Source: Balanoglossus misakiensis
Lineage: Eukaryota > Hemichordata
Length of the DNA stretch: 64,000 nt
Direction of reading: 5' to 3'
Assembly (NCBI GenBank): GCA_040954595.2
Contig: CM082590.2
Coordinates: forward strand, 4,340,001 to 4,404,000
The notes below the pieces were generated by a model that made no database searches, was not told where the DNA came from, and saw only the letters and a list, made by a program, of their open reading frames with translations. Shown one piece after another: positions 13,078-27,680 of the stretch; position 1 is the first letter of the stretch; each line of letters opens with the position of its first letter. A program made the translations under genes and the position numbers.

Positions 13078-13440
13078 ATTATTATATGATTTTGCTTGAT
13101 AAAGATACAAATATGTAAACAATTTCCTTTTTTCAAATCCGTTGTTTGGTTGGGGATAAATCGTGCTAGTTCTAGGGCCTCGTCGCGCGCTGTTCCAGAA
13201 CGCGCAAGCTGAGCTCGTGCAAACGCGTTCTAGAATTTCTAAAGTCACGCGATTTTATGCTTCCGCCAATAGAATGTGGAAAGTGCGTTCTATTCAGGCG
13301 CGTTCTCTTCTACGTGTTCTATTTCGGATACTTTTTAAAAAACTATTCACTGTTCAGGGTCCAGGTACTAGGTCTTCTTGTCGAGAATATAAACCCCGGC
13401 TCCAGCCAATCAGCGAGCTAGATTCACACCAAGCATATTA
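13078..13440 (+). promoter_or_regulatory. Promoter-like non-satellite fragment inside the array
   Basis: This unique sequence separates satellite monomers. It is GC- and CpG-richer than its surroundings and carries two heat-shock-element dimers (TTCCAGAA near 13193, TTCTAGAA near 13228), two CCAAT motifs (CCGCCAATAG near 13265, AGCCAATCAG near 13404) and a TATAAA at about 13388. GTTTATTTA stands on both sides of the whole 12893-13440 insertion (12884-12892 and 13441-13449), consistent with a 9-bp target duplication. No start codon with a convincing gene follows, so this may be a captured promoter or part of a transposon. Confidence 0.45.
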
Positions 13441-14849
13441 GTTTATTTACCGAATTCTGTTGTGAGGCGCAGAACACGTAATAGGCCCATGCGCATTAGA
13501 AAGTTTTCCACCAGACTCTGTAGATCGACGGATAGTTGTAAAATGTCCATGGTTGCTTCCAAATACAGCCTTGTTTATTTACCGAATTCTGTTGTGAGGC
13601 GCAGAACACGTAATAGGCCTATGCGCATCAGAAAGTTTTCCACCAGACTCTGTAGATCGACGGATAGTTGTAAAATTTCCATGGTTGCTTCCAAACAGCC
13701 TCGTTTATTTACCGATTTCTGTTGTGAGGCGCAGAACACATAGATAGGCCTATGGGCATAAGAAACTTTTCAACTTTAGATCAACGGATAGTTCTAAAAT
13801 TTCCATGGTTGTTTCCAAACAGCCTCGTTTATTTACCGAATTCTGTTGTGATGCGTAGAACACATACATATGCCTATGCGCATAAGACAGTTTTCAACTA
13901 GACTCTGTAGATCGGCGGATAGTTGTAAAATTTCCATGGTTGCTTCCGAACAAAGCCTCGTTTGTTTACAAAATTCTGTTGTGACGCGCAGAACACATAG
14001 ATAGGCCTATGCGCATATGAACGTTTTCCACTATACCCTGTTGATCGAGAGATAGTTCTAAAATTTCCATGTTTGCTTCCAAACAGCCTCGTTTATATAC
14101 GGAATTCTGTTTTGAGGCGCAAAACACATAGATAGGCATATGTGCATAAGAAAGTTTTCCACTATAGACTCTGTAGATCGAGAGATAGTTCTAAAATTTC
14201 CATGGTTGCTTCCAAACACAGCCTCGTTTGTTTACCGATTTCTGTTGTGATGCGCATAACACATAGATAGGCCTATGCGCATAAGAACGCTTTCCACTAG
14301 ACTCTGTAGATCGACGGATAGCTGTAAAATTTCCATGGTTGCTTCCAAACAGCGTCGTTTATTTACCGATTTCTGTTGTGAGGCGCAGAACACATAGATA
14401 GGCCTATGCGCATAAGAAACTTTTCAACTTTAGATCAACGGATAGTTCTAAAATTTCCATGGTTGTTTCCAAACAGCCTCGTTTATTTACCGATTTCTGT
14501 TGTGAGGCGCAGAACACATAGATAGGCCTATGCGCATATGAACGTTTTCCACTATACTCTGTTGATCGAGAGATAGTTCTAAAATTTCCATGGTTGCTTC
14601 CAAACACAGCCTCGTTTGTTTACCGATTTCTGTTGTGATGCGCATAACACATAGATAGGCCTATGCGCATAAGAACGCTTTCCACTAGACTCTGTAGATC
14701 GAGAGATAGTTCTAAAATTTCCATGGTTGCTTCCAAACAGCCTCGTTTGTTTACAAAATTCTGTTGTGATGCGCAGAACACATATATAGGCCTATGCGCA
14801 TAAGAACGTTTTCCACTAGACTCTGTAGATCGACGGATAGCTGTAAAAT

Positions 14850-17800
14850 TTCCATGGTTGTTTCTAAACAGCCTCGTTTATTTACCGAATTCTGCTGTGA
14901 GGCGCAGAACACGTAATAGGCCTATGCGCATTAGAAAGTTTTCCACCAGACTCTGTAGATCGACGGATAGTTGTAAAATGTCCATTGTTGCTTCCAAATA
15001 CAGCCTTGTTTATTTACCGATTTCTGTTGTGATGCGCATAACAAATGATAGGCCTATGCGCATAAGACATTTTTCCACTAGACTCTGTAATCGACGGATA
15101 GTTCTAAAATTTCCATGGTTGCTTCCAAACAGCCTCGTTTATTTACCGAATTCTATTGTGAGGCGCAGAACACGTAATAGGCCTATGCGCATTAGACAGT
15201 TTTCCACCAGACTCTGTAGATCGACGGATAGTTGTAAAATGTCCATGGTTGCTTCCAAATACAGCCTTGTTTATTTACCGAATTCTGTTGTGAGGCGCAG
15301 AACACGTAATAGGCCTATGCGCATAAGAAAGTTTTCCACCAGACTCTGTAGATCGACGGATAGTTGTAAAATTTCCATGGTTGCTTCCAAACAGCCTCGT
15401 TTATTTACCGATTTCTGTTGTGAGGCGCAGAACACATAGATAGGCCTATGCGCATAAGAAACTTTTCAACTTTAGATCAACGGATAGTTCTAAAATTTCC
15501 ATGGTTGTTTCCAAACAGCCTCGTTTATTTACCGAATTCTGTTGTGATGCGTAGAACACATACATATGCCTATGCGCATAAGAAAGTTTTCAACTAGACT
15601 CCGTAGATCGACGAATAGTTCTAAAATGTCCATGGTTGCTTCCAAACAAAGCCTCGTTTGTTTACAAAATTCTGTTGTGATGCGCAGAACACATAGATAG
15701 GCCTATGCGCATATGAACGTTTTCCACTATAACTCTGTTGATCGAGAGATAGTTCTAAAATTTCCATGTTTGCTTCCAAACAGCCTCGTTTATTTACGGA
15801 ATTCTGTTTTGAGGCGCAAAACACATAGATAGGCATATGTGCATAAGAAACTTTTCCACTATAGACTCTGTAGATCGACGGATAGCTGTAAAATTTCCAT
15901 GGTTGCTTCCAAACAGCCTCATTTATTTACCGATTTCTGTTGTGAGGCGCAGATAACATGATAGGCCTATGCGCATATGAACGTTTTCCACTAGACTCTG
16001 TAGATCGACGGATAGCTGTAAAATTTCCATGTTTGCTTCCAAACAGCCTCGTTTATTTACGGAATTCTGTTTTGAGGCGCAGAACACATAGATAGGCATA
16101 TGTGCATAAGAAAGTTTTTCACCAGACTCTGTAGATCGACGGATAGTTGTAAAATTTCCATGGTTGCTTCCAAACAGCCTCGTTTATTTACCGATTTCTG
16201 TTGTGAGGCGCAGAACACATAGATAGGCCTATGCGCATAAGAAACTTTTCAACTTTAGATCAACGGATAGTTCAAAAATTTCCATGGTTGCTTCCAAACA
16301 GCCTCGTTTATTTACCGAATTCTGTTGTGAGGCGCAGAACACGTAATAGGCCTATGCGCATTAGAAAGTTTTCCACCAGACTCTGTAGATCGACGGATAG
16401 TTGTAAAATGTCCATAGTTGCTTCCAAATACAGCCTTGTTTATTTACCGATTTCTGTTGTGATGCGCATAAAACATGATAGGCCTATGCGCATAAGACAT
16501 TTTTCCACTAGACTCTGTAGATCGACGGATAGTTCTAAAATTTCCATGGTTGCTTCCAAACAGCCTCGTTTATTTACCGAATTCTGTTGTGAGGCGCAGA
16601 ACACGTTATAGGCCTATGCGCATTAGAAAGTTTTCCACCAGACTCTGTAGATCGACGGATAGTTGTAAAATGTCCATGGTTGCTTCCAAATACAGCCTTG
16701 TTTATTTACCGATTTCTGTTGTGATGCGCATAACACATAGATAGGCCTATGCGCATAATAACGTTTTCCACTAGACTCTGTAGATCGACGGATAGTTCTA
16801 AAATTTCCATGGTTGCTTCCAAACAGCCTCGTTTATTTACCGAATTCTGTTGTGAGGCGCAGAACACGTAATAGGCCTATGCGCATAAGAAATTTTTCCA
16901 CCAGACTCTGTAGATCAACGGATAGTTCTAAAATTTCCATGGTTGTTTCCAAACAGCCTCGTTGATTTACCGAATTCTGTTGTGATGCGTAGAACACATA
17001 CATATGCCTATGCGCATAAGAAAGTTTTCAACTAGACTCCGTAGATCGACGAATAGTTCTAAAATGTCCATGGTTGCTTCCAAACAAAGCCTCGTTTGTT
17101 TACAAAATTCTGTTGTGATGCGCAGAACACATAGATAGGCCTTTGCGCATATGAACGTTTTCCACTATAACTCTGTTGATCGAGAGATAGTTCTAAAATT
17201 TCCATGTTTGCTTCCAAACAGCCTCGTTTATTTACGGAATTCTGTTTTGAGGCGCAAAACTCATAGATAGGCATATGTGCATAAGAAACTTTTCCACTAT
17301 AGACTCTGTAGATCGAGAGATAGTTCTAAAATTTCCACGGTTGCTTCCAAACACAGCCTCGTTTGTTTACCGATTTCTGTTGTGATGCGCATAACACATA
17401 GATAGGCCTATGCGCATAAGAACGTTTTCCACTAGACTCTGTAGATCGACGGATAGCTGTAAAATTTCCATGTTTGCTTCCAAACAGCCTCGTTTATTTA
17501 CGGAATTATGTTTTGAGGCGCAGAACACATAGATAGGCATATGTGCATAAGAAAGTTTTTCACCAGACTCTGTAGATCGACGGATAGTTGTAAAATTTCC
17601 ATGGTTGCTTCCAAACAGCCTCGTTTATTTACCGATTTCTGTTGTGAGGCGCAGAACACATAGATAGGCCTATGCGCATAAGAAACTTTTCAACTTTAGA
17701 TCACCGGATAGTTCTAAAATTTCCATGGTTGTTTCCAAACAGCCTCGTTTATTTACCGAATTCTGTTGTGAGGCGCAGAACACGTAATAGGCCTATGCGC

Positions 17801-20300
17801 ATTAGAAAGTTTTCCACCAGACTCTGTAGATCGACGGATAGTTGTAAAATGTCCATAGTTGCTTCCAAATACAGCCTTGTTTATTTACCGATTTCTGTTG
17901 TGATGCGCATAACACATGATAGGCCTATGCGCATAAGACATTTTTCCACCAGACTCTGTAGATCGACGGATAGTTGTAAAATTTCCATGGTTGCTTCCAA
18001 ACAGCCTCGTTTATTTACCGATTTCTGTTGTGAGGCGCAGAACACATAGATAGGCCTATGCGCATATGAACGTTTTCCACTATACTCTGTTGATCGAGAG
18101 ATAGTTCTAAAATTTCCATGGTTGCTTCCAAACACAGCCTCGTTTGTTTACCGATTTCTGTTGTGATGCGCATAACACATAGATAGGCCTATGCGCATAA
18201 GAACGCTTTCCACTAGACTCTGTAGATCGAGAGATAGTTCTAAAATTTCCATGGTTGCTTCCAAACAGCCTCGTTTGTTTACAAAATTCTGTTGTGATGC
18301 GCAGAACAGATATATAGGCCTATGCGCATAAGAACGTTTTCCACTAGACTCTGTAGATCGACGGATAGCTGTAAAATTTCCATGGTTGTTTCCAAACAGC
18401 CTCGTTTATTTACCGAATTCTGCTGTGAGGCGCAGAACACGTAATAGGCCTATGCGCATTAGAAAGTTTTCCACCAGACTCTGTAGATCGACGGATAGTT
18501 GTAAAATGTCCATTGTTGCTTCCAAATACAGCCTTGTTTATTTACCGATTTCTGTTGTGATGCGCATAACAAATGATAGGCCTATGCGCATAAGACATTT
18601 TCCCACTAGACTCTGTAATCGACGGATAGTTCTAAAATTTCCATGGTTGCTTCCAAACAGCCTCGTTTATTTACCGAATTCTGTTGTGAGGCGCAGAACA
18701 CGTAATAGGCCTATGCGCATAAGAAAGTTTTCCACCAGACTCTGTAGATCGACGGATAGTTGTAAAATTTCCATGGTTGCTTCCAAACAGCCTCGTTTAT
18801 TTACCGATTTCTGTTGTGAGGCGCAGAACACATAGATAGGCCTATGCGCATAAGAAACTTTTCAACTTTAGATCAACGGATAGTTCTAAAATTTCCATGG
18901 TTGTTTCCAAACAGCCTCGTTTATTTACCGATTTCTGTTGTGATGCGTAGAACACATACATATGCCTATGCGCATAAGAAAGTTTTCAACTAGACTCCGT
19001 AGATCGACGAATAGTTCTAAAATGTCCATGGTTGCTTCCAAACAAAGCCTCGTTTGTTTACAAAATTCTGTTGTGATGCGCAGAACACATAGATAGGCCT
19101 ATGCGCATATGAACGTTTTCCACTATAACTCTGTTGATCGAGAGATAGTTCTAAAATTTCCATGTTTGCTTCCAAACAGCCTCGTTTATTTACGGAATTC
19201 TGTTTTGAGGCGCAAAACACATAGATAGGCATATGTGCATAAGAAACTTTTCCACTATAGACTCTGTAGATCGAGAGATAGTTCTAAAATTTCCACGGTT
19301 GCTTCCAAACACAGCCTCGTTTGTTTACCGATTTCTGTTGTGATGCGCATAACACATAGATAGGCCTATGCGCATAAGAACGTTTTCCACTAGACTCTGT
19401 AGATCGACGGATAGCTGTAAAATTTCCATGTTTGCTTCCAAACAGCCTCGTTTATTTACGGAATTATGTTTTGAGGCGCAGAACACATAGATAGGCATAT
19501 GTGCATAAGAAAGTTTTTCACCAGAATCTGTAGATCGACGGATAGTTGTAAAATTTCCATGGTTGCTTCCAAACAGCCTCGTTTATTTACCGATTTCTGT
19601 TGTGAGGCGCAGAACACATAGATAGGCCTATGCGCATATGAAACTTTTCAACTTTAGATCGACGGATAGTTCTAAAATTTCCATGGTTGCTTCAAAACTG
19701 TCTCGTGTATTTACGGAATTCTGTTGGGAGGCACAGAACACATAGATAGGCATATGTGCATAATAAAGTTTTCCACTAGATTCTGTAGATCGACGCATAG
19801 TTCTAAAATTTCCATGGTTGCTTCCAAACAGCCTCGTTTATTTACCGAATTCTGTTGTTAGGCGCAGAACACGTAATAGGCCTATGCGCATAAGAAAGTT
19901 TTCCACCAGACTCTGTAGATCGACGGATAGTTGTAAAATTTACATGGTTGCTTCCAAATACAGCCTCGTTTATTTACCGATTTCTGTTGTGATGCGCATA
20001 ACACATAGATAGGCCTATGCGCATAAGAACGTTTTCCACTAGACTCTGTAGATCGACGGATTGTTCTAAAATTTCCATGGTTGCTTCGAAACAGCCTCGT
20101 TTATTTACCGAATTCTGATGTGAGGCGCAGAACACGTAATAGGCCTATGCGCATAAGAAACTTTTCAACTTTAGATCGACGGATAGTTCTAAAATTTTCA
20201 TGGTTGCTTCAAAACAGTCTCGTGTATTTACGGAATTCTGTTGGGAGGCACAGAACACATAGATAGGCCTATGTGCATAATAAAGTTTTCCACTAGACTC
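14850..20300. repeat. Higher-order satellite blocks with ~1,440-bp and ~3,400-3,530-bp offsets
   Basis: The monomer group starting at 15621 recurs at 17059 (offset 1,438 bp, eleven monomers) and at 19017 (offset 3,396 bp). The group at 14858 recurs at 18386 (offset 3,528 bp), including a rare variant lacking two bases in CTGTAATCGACGG. These shared rare variants show block duplication rather than single-unit turnover. Confidence 0.7.
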
Positions 20301-23300
20301 TGTAGATCGAGAGATAGTTCTAAAATTTCCATGGTTGTTTCCAAACACAGCCTCGTTCATTTTCAAAATTCTGTTGTGATGCGCTGAACACATACATAAG
20401 CCTATGCGCAAAAGGAAGTTTCGCACTAGACTCTGTAGATCGACGGATAGTTATAAAATTTCCATGATTGCTTCCAAACACATTCTCGATTGTTTACAAA
20501 ATTCTGTTGTGATGCGCAGAACACATATATAGGCCTATGCGCATATGAACGTTTTCCACTATACTCCGTAGATCTGACAGATAGTTCTAAAATGTCCATT
20601 GTTGCTTCCAAACAAAGCCTCGTTTGTTTACAAAATTCTGTTGTGATGTGCATAACACATGATAGGCCTATGCGCATATGAACGTTTTCCACTATACTCT
20701 GCAGATCGAGAGATAGTTCTAGAATTTCCATGTTTGCTTCCAAACAGCCTCGTTTATTTACGGATTTCTGTTGTGATGCGCATAACACATAGATAGGCCT
20801 ATGCGCATAAGAACGTTTTCCACTAGACTCTGTAGATCGACGGATAGTTCTAAAATTTCCATGGTTGCTTCGAAACAGCCTCGTTTATTTACCGAATTCT
20901 GATGTGAGGCGCAGAACACGTAATAGGCCTATGCGCATAAGAAACTTTTCAACTTTAGATCGACGGATAGTTCTAAAATTTGCATGGTTGCTTCAAAACA
21001 GTCTCGTGTATTTACGGAATTCTGTTGGGAAGCACAGAACACATAGATAGGCCTATGTGCATAATAAAGTTTTCCACTAGACTCTGTAGATGGAGAGATA
21101 GTTCTAAAATTTCCATGGTTGTTTCCAAACACAGCCTCGTTCATTTACAAAATTATGTTGTGATGCGCTGAACACATACATAAGCCTATGCCCATAAGGA
21201 AGTTTCGCACTAGACTCTGTAGATCGACGGATAGTTCTAAAATTTCCATGATTGCTTCCAAACACATTCTCGATTGTTTACAAAATTCTGTTGTGATGCG
21301 CAGAACACATATATAGGCCTATGCGCATATGGACGTTTTCCACTATACTCCGTAGATCGACAGATAGTTCTAAAATGTCCATTGTTGCTTCCAAACAAAG
21401 CCTCGTTTGTTTACAAAATTCTGTTGTGATGTGCATAACACATGATAGGCCTATGCGCATATGCACGTTTTCCACTATACTCTGTAGATCGAGAGATAGT
21501 TCTAAAATTTCCATGTTTGCTTCCAAACAGCCTCGTTTATTTACGGAATTCTGTTGTGAGGCGCAGAACACATGATAGGCCTATGCGCATAAGACATTTT
21601 TCCACTAGACTCTGTAGATCGACGGATAGTTCAAAAATTTCCATGGTTGCTTCCAAACAGCCTTGTTTATTTACCGAATTCTGTTGTGAGGCGCAGAACA
21701 CGTAATAGGCCTATGCGCATAAGAAATTTTTCCACCAGACTCTGTGGATCGACGGATAGTTGTAAAATTTCTATGGTTGTTTCCAAACAGCCTCGTTTAT
21801 TTACCGAATTCTGTTGTGATGCGTAGAACACATACATATGCCTATGCGCATAAGAAATTTTTCCACTAGACTCCGTAGATCGACGGATAGTTCTAAAATT
21901 TCCATGGTTGCTTCCAAACAAAGCATCGTTTGTTTACAAAATTCTGTTGTGATGCGCAGAACACATAGAGAGGCCTATGCGCATAAGAACGTTTTCCACT
22001 AGACACTGTATATCGACGGATAGTTCTAAAATTTCCATGGTTGCTTCCAAACACATCCTCGTTTGTTTACAAAATTCTGTTGTGATGCGCAGAACACATA
22101 GATAGGCCTATGCGCATTGGAAAGTTTTCCACTAGACTCCGTAGATCGACGGATAGTTCTGAAATTTCCATGGTTGCTTCCAAACACATCCTCGTTTGTT
22201 TACAAAATTCTGTTGTGATGCGCAGAACACATAGATAGGCCTATGCGCATATGAACGTTTTCCACTATACTCTGTAGATCGACGGATAGTTCTAAGATTT
22301 CCATGGTTGCTTCCAAACAGCCTCGTTTATTTACCGGATTCTGTTGTGAGGCACAGAACACATAGATAGTCCTATGTGCATAAGAAAGTTTTCCACAAGA
22401 CTCTGTAGATCGCGAGATAGTTCTAAAATTTCCATGATTGCTTCCAGACACAGCCTCGTTTGTTTACAAAATTCTGTTGGGAAGCGCAGAACACATAGAT
22501 AGGCCTATGCGCATGAGAACGTTTTCCACTAGACTCTGTAGATCGACGGATAGTTCTAAAATTTCCATGGTTGCTTCGAAACAAAGCCTTGTTTGTTTAC
22601 AAAATTATGTTGTGATGCGCAGAACACATGATAGGCCAATGCGCATAAGAAACTTTTCCACTGTAGATCGACGGATAGTTCTAAAATTTCCATGGTTGTT
22701 TCCAAACAGCCTCGTTTATTTACCGAATTCTGTTGTGAGGCGCAGAACACGTAATAGGCCTATGCGCATTAGAAAGTTTTCCACCAGACTCTGTAGATCG
22801 ACGGATAGTTGTAAAATGTCCATAGTTGCTTCCAAATACAGCCTTGTTTATTTACCGATTTCTGTTGTGATGCGCATAACACATGATAGGCCTATGCGCA
22901 TAAGACATTTTTCCACTAGACTCTGTAGATCGACGGATAGTTCTAAAATTTCCATGGTTGCTTCCAAACAGCCTCGTTTATTTACCGAATTCTGTTGTGA
23001 GGCGCAGAACACGTAATAGGCCTATGCGCATTAGAAAGTTTTCCACCAGACTCTGTAGATCGACGGATAGTTGTAAAATGTCCATGGTTGCTTCCAAATA
23101 CAGCCTTGTTTATTTACCGATTTCTGTTGTGATGCGCATAACACATAGATAGGCCTATGCGCATAATAACGTTTTCCACTAGACTCTGTAGATCGACGGA
23201 TAGTTCTAAAATTTCTATGGTTGCTTCCAAACAGCATCGTTTATTTACCGAATTCTGTTGTGAGGCGCAGAACACGTAATAGGCCTATGCGCATAAGAAC

Positions 23301-24460
23301 GTTTTCCACCAGACTCTGTAGATCGACGGATAGTTGTAAAATTTCCATGGTTGCTTCCAAACAGCCTCGTTTATTTACCGATTTCTGTTGTGAGGCGCAG
23401 AACACATAGATAGGCCTATGCGCATAAGAAACTTTTCAACTTTAGATCAACGGATAGTTCTAAAATTTCCATGGTTGTTTCCAAACAGCCTCGTTTATTT
23501 ACCGAATTCTGTTGTGATGCGTAGAACACATACATATGCCTATGCGCATAAGAAAGTTTTCAACTAGACTCCGTAGATCGACGAATAGTTCTAAAATGTC
23601 CATGGTTGCTTCCAAACAAAGCCTCGTTTGTTTACAAAATTCTGTTGTGATGCGCAGAACACATAGATAGGCCTATGCGCATATGAACGTTTTCCACTAT
23701 ACTCTGTTGATCGAGAGAGAGTTCTAAAATTTCCATGTTTGCTTCCAAACAGCCTCGTTTGTTTACAAAATTCTGTTGTGATGCGCAGAACACATATATA
23801 GGCCTATGCGCATAAGAACGTTTTCCACTAGACTCTGTAGATCGACGGATAGCTGTAAAATTTCCATGTTTGCTTCCAAACAGCCGCGTTTATTTACGGA
23901 ATTCTGTTTTGAGGCGCAGAACACATAGATAGGCATATGTGCATAAGAAAGTTTTCCACTATAGACTCTGTAGATCGAGAGATAGTTCTAAAATGTCCAT
24001 GGTTGCTTCCAAACAGCCTCGTTTGTTTACAAAATTCTGTTGTGATGCGCAGAACACATATATAGGCCTATGCGCATAAGAACGTTTTCCACTAGACTCA
24101 GTAGATCGACGGATAGCTGTAAAATTTCCATGATTGCTTCCAAACAGCCTCATTTATTTACCGATTTCTGTTGTGAGGCGCAGAACACATGATAGGCCTA
24201 TGCGCATAAGAACGTTTTCCACTAGACTCTGTAGATCGACGGATAGCTGTAAAATTTCCATGTTTGCTTCCAAACAGCCTCGTTTATTTACGGAATTCTG
24301 TTTTGAGGCGCAGAACACATAGATAGGCATATGTGCATAAGAAAGTTTTCCACTATAGACTCTGTAGATCGAGAGATAGTTCTAAAATGTCCATGGTTGC
24401 TTCCAAACACAACCTCGTTTGTTTACAAAATTCTGTTGTGATGCGCAGAACATATATATA

Positions 24461-25453
24461 CAGTCAGGACGTAAGTGGGGTAATTAAACAGCAGGGGATC
24501 ATGCAATGCAAACACTTGAACTGGCCAGTAACGTTTGAATTGCTCATTTGCATACAGTTTTTCCACTTTTTTCACAACGAAAGTTAAGCAACTTGCAACC
24601 CATTTCTGACAATTATTTCACCCCAGGCACATTACTGGTACTATGAGTGTACTACATGTGATTTTTCATGAAGTTTTATCGAGAAGAATTTCTTTACTTC
24701 CACTGACAAAATTGTGATCACGAAATTCAAAGTGACCTTGAAGTTAAAAAATCAAAAAAAAAAATATCAGCCATACCCACACAAAAATTAACCCCCTCAG
24801 GTTTTAGAAACATTATTAAACTCCTCTATTCATAATTTTGACATGAATATATCCATGCCGAGAGTCAAGGACCACAATTTACAGTGCCATAGGTCAGTCC
24901 TGAGAAGTCAGTCAGCGTGAATAGTGTATAGACTCCGTATGTAATATGCTAATGAGAGTTAACGACGCGTTGAAAAGGAAGCCATTACGTCATGGGTTAA
25001 CATGCGTTGACCTACTTCAATGCATACACATATGGCAAAAACGGCTGTACTCGTCGATGGCGAAGGCAATTTTTACACCGTCATTACTCCACAACGGAGC
25101 GGCTCACAACGTTATAATTTCACGGTAACTTAGTTCAATATCTTCCTAACCTACCCAATTTTTTTCAAGACAAGAAATCTTTGCCGAGAGTCAAGGACCA
25201 CAATTTAAACCAACATACCGAAACTGTCTATCTCGGGAACGTGTCGTTAAAACTTCACGAAAAATCATCCTATCATTGACTATGGTGTTTCATACACGTC
25301 TTAGAAAAATGGATGCACTACGATCACTTGTAGTACCGAAAATCTCCGTTTGAAAATTTTTCGAACTGGCCGTAACTGCCACTCAGCGACGTTCACATTC
25401 AAATAGATCTCTTTGATCTCACCGCCGTAATTACCCCACTTACGTCCTGACTG
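24461..25453. mobile_element. 993-bp non-autonomous TIR element, copy 1 (Tc1/mariner-like termini)
   Basis: The ends are CAGTCAGGACGTAAGTGGGG and its exact reverse complement; the perfect inverted repeat runs for 26 bp, to TAATTA. The element is flanked by TA on both sides in a TATATA context, as expected for a TA target duplication. There is no open frame longer than about 80 codons, so it cannot encode its own transposase. An internal word, CCGAGAGTCAAGGACCACAA, occurs twice (near 24858 and 25184). It interrupts a satellite monomer. Assignment to Tc1/mariner rests only on the TA duplication and the CAGT start. Confidence 0.85.
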
Positions 25454-27680
25454 TATATGCCTATGCGCATAAGAACGTTTTCCACTAGACTCTGTTGATC
25501 GACGGATAGCTGTAAAATTTCCATGGTTGCTTCCAAACAGCCTCGTTTATTTACCGAATTCTGATGTGAGGCGCAGAACACGTAATAGGCCTATGCACAT
25601 AAGAAACTTTTCAACTTTAGATCGACGGATAGTTCTAAAATTTCCATGGTTGCTTCAAAACAGTCTCGTGTATTTACGGAATTCTGTTGGGAGGCACAGA
25701 ACACATAGATAGGCCTATGTGCATAATAAAGTTTTCCACTAGACTCTGTAGATCGAGAGATAGTTCTAAAATTTCCATGGTGGTTTCCAAACACAGCCTC
25801 GTTCATTTACAAAATTCTGTTGTGATGCGCTGAACACAAACATAAGCCTATGCGCATAAGGAAGTTTCGCACTAGACTCTGTAGATCGACGGATAGTTCT
25901 AAAATTTCCATTATTGCTTCCAAACACATTCTCGATTGTTTACAAAATTCTGTTGTGATGCGCAGAACACATATATAGGCCTATGCGCATATGAACGTTT
26001 TCCACTATACTCCGTAGATCGACAGATAGTTCTAAAATGTCCATTGTTGCTGCCAAACAAAGCCTCGTTTGTTTACAAAATTCTGTTGTGATGTGCATAA
26101 CACATGATAGGCCTATGCGCATATGAACGTTTTCCACTATACTCTGTAGATCGAGAGATCGTTCTAGAATTTCCATGTTTGCTTCCAAACAGCCTCGTTT
26201 ATTTACGGATTTCTGTTGTGATGCGCATAACACATAGATAGGCCTATGCGCATAAGAACGTTTTCCACTAGACTCTGTAGATCGACGGATAGTTCTAAAA
26301 TTTCCATGGTTGCTTCGAAACAGCCTCGTTTATTTACCGAATTCTGATGTGAGGCGCAGAGCACGTAATAGGCCTATGCGCATAAGAAACTTTTCAACTT
26401 TAGATCGACGGATAGTTCTAAAATTTCCATGGTTGCTTCAAAACAGTCTCGTGTATTTACGGAATTCTGTTGGGAGGCACAGAACACATAGATAGGCCTA
26501 TGTGCATAATAAAGTTTTCCACTAGACTCTGTAGATCGAGAGATAGTTCTAAAATTTCCATGGTTGTTTCCAAACACAGCCTCGTTCATTTACAAAATTA
26601 TGTTGTGATGCGCTGAACACATACATAAGCCTATGCGCATAAGGAAGTTTCGCACTAGACTCTGTAGATCGACGGATAGTTCTAAAATTTCCATGATTGC
26701 TTCCAAACAGCCTCATTTATTTACCGATTTCTGTTGTGAGGCGCAGAACACATATATAGGCCTATGCGCATATGAACGTTTTCCACTATACTCCGTAGAT
26801 CGACAGATAGTTCTAAAATGTCCATTGTTGCTTCCAAACAAAGCCTCGTTTGTTTACAAAATTCTGTTGTGATGTGCATAACACATGATAGGCCTATGCG
26901 CATATGCACGTTTTCCACTATACTCTGTAGATCGAGAGATAGTTCTAGAATTTCCATGTTTGCTTCCAAACAGCCTCGTTTATTTACCGAATTCTGTTGT
27001 GAGGCGCAGAACACATAATAGGCCTATGCGCATAAGAAACTTTTCCACCAGACTCTGTGGATCGACGGATAGTTGTAAAATTTCTATGGTTGTTTCCAAA
27101 CAGCCTCGTTTATTTACCGAATTCTGTTGTGATGCGTAGAACACATACATATGCCTATGCGCATAAGAAATTTTTCCACTAGATTCCGTAGATCGACGGA
27201 TAGTTCTAAAATTTCCATGGTTGCTTCCAAACAAAGCATCGTTTGTTTACAAAATTCTGTTGTGATGCGCAGAACACATAGAGAGGCCTATGCGCATAAG
27301 AACGTTTTCCACTAGACTCTGTAGATCGACGGATAGCTGTAAAATTTCCATGATTGCTTCAAAACAGCCTCATTTATTTACCGATTTCTGTTGTGAGGCG
27401 CAGAACATATGATAGGCCTATGCGCATAAGAACGTTTTCCACTAGACTCTGTAGATCGACGGATAGCTGTAAAATTTCCATGTTTGCTTCCAAACAGCCT
27501 CGTTTATTTACGGAATTCTGTTTTGAGGCGCAGAACACATAGATAGGCATATGTGCATAAGAAAGTTTTCCACTATAGACTCTGTAGATCGAGAGATAGT
27601 TCTAAAATGTCCATGGTTGCTTCCAAACACAACCTCGTTTGTTTACATAATTCTGTTGTGATGCGCAGAACATATATATA

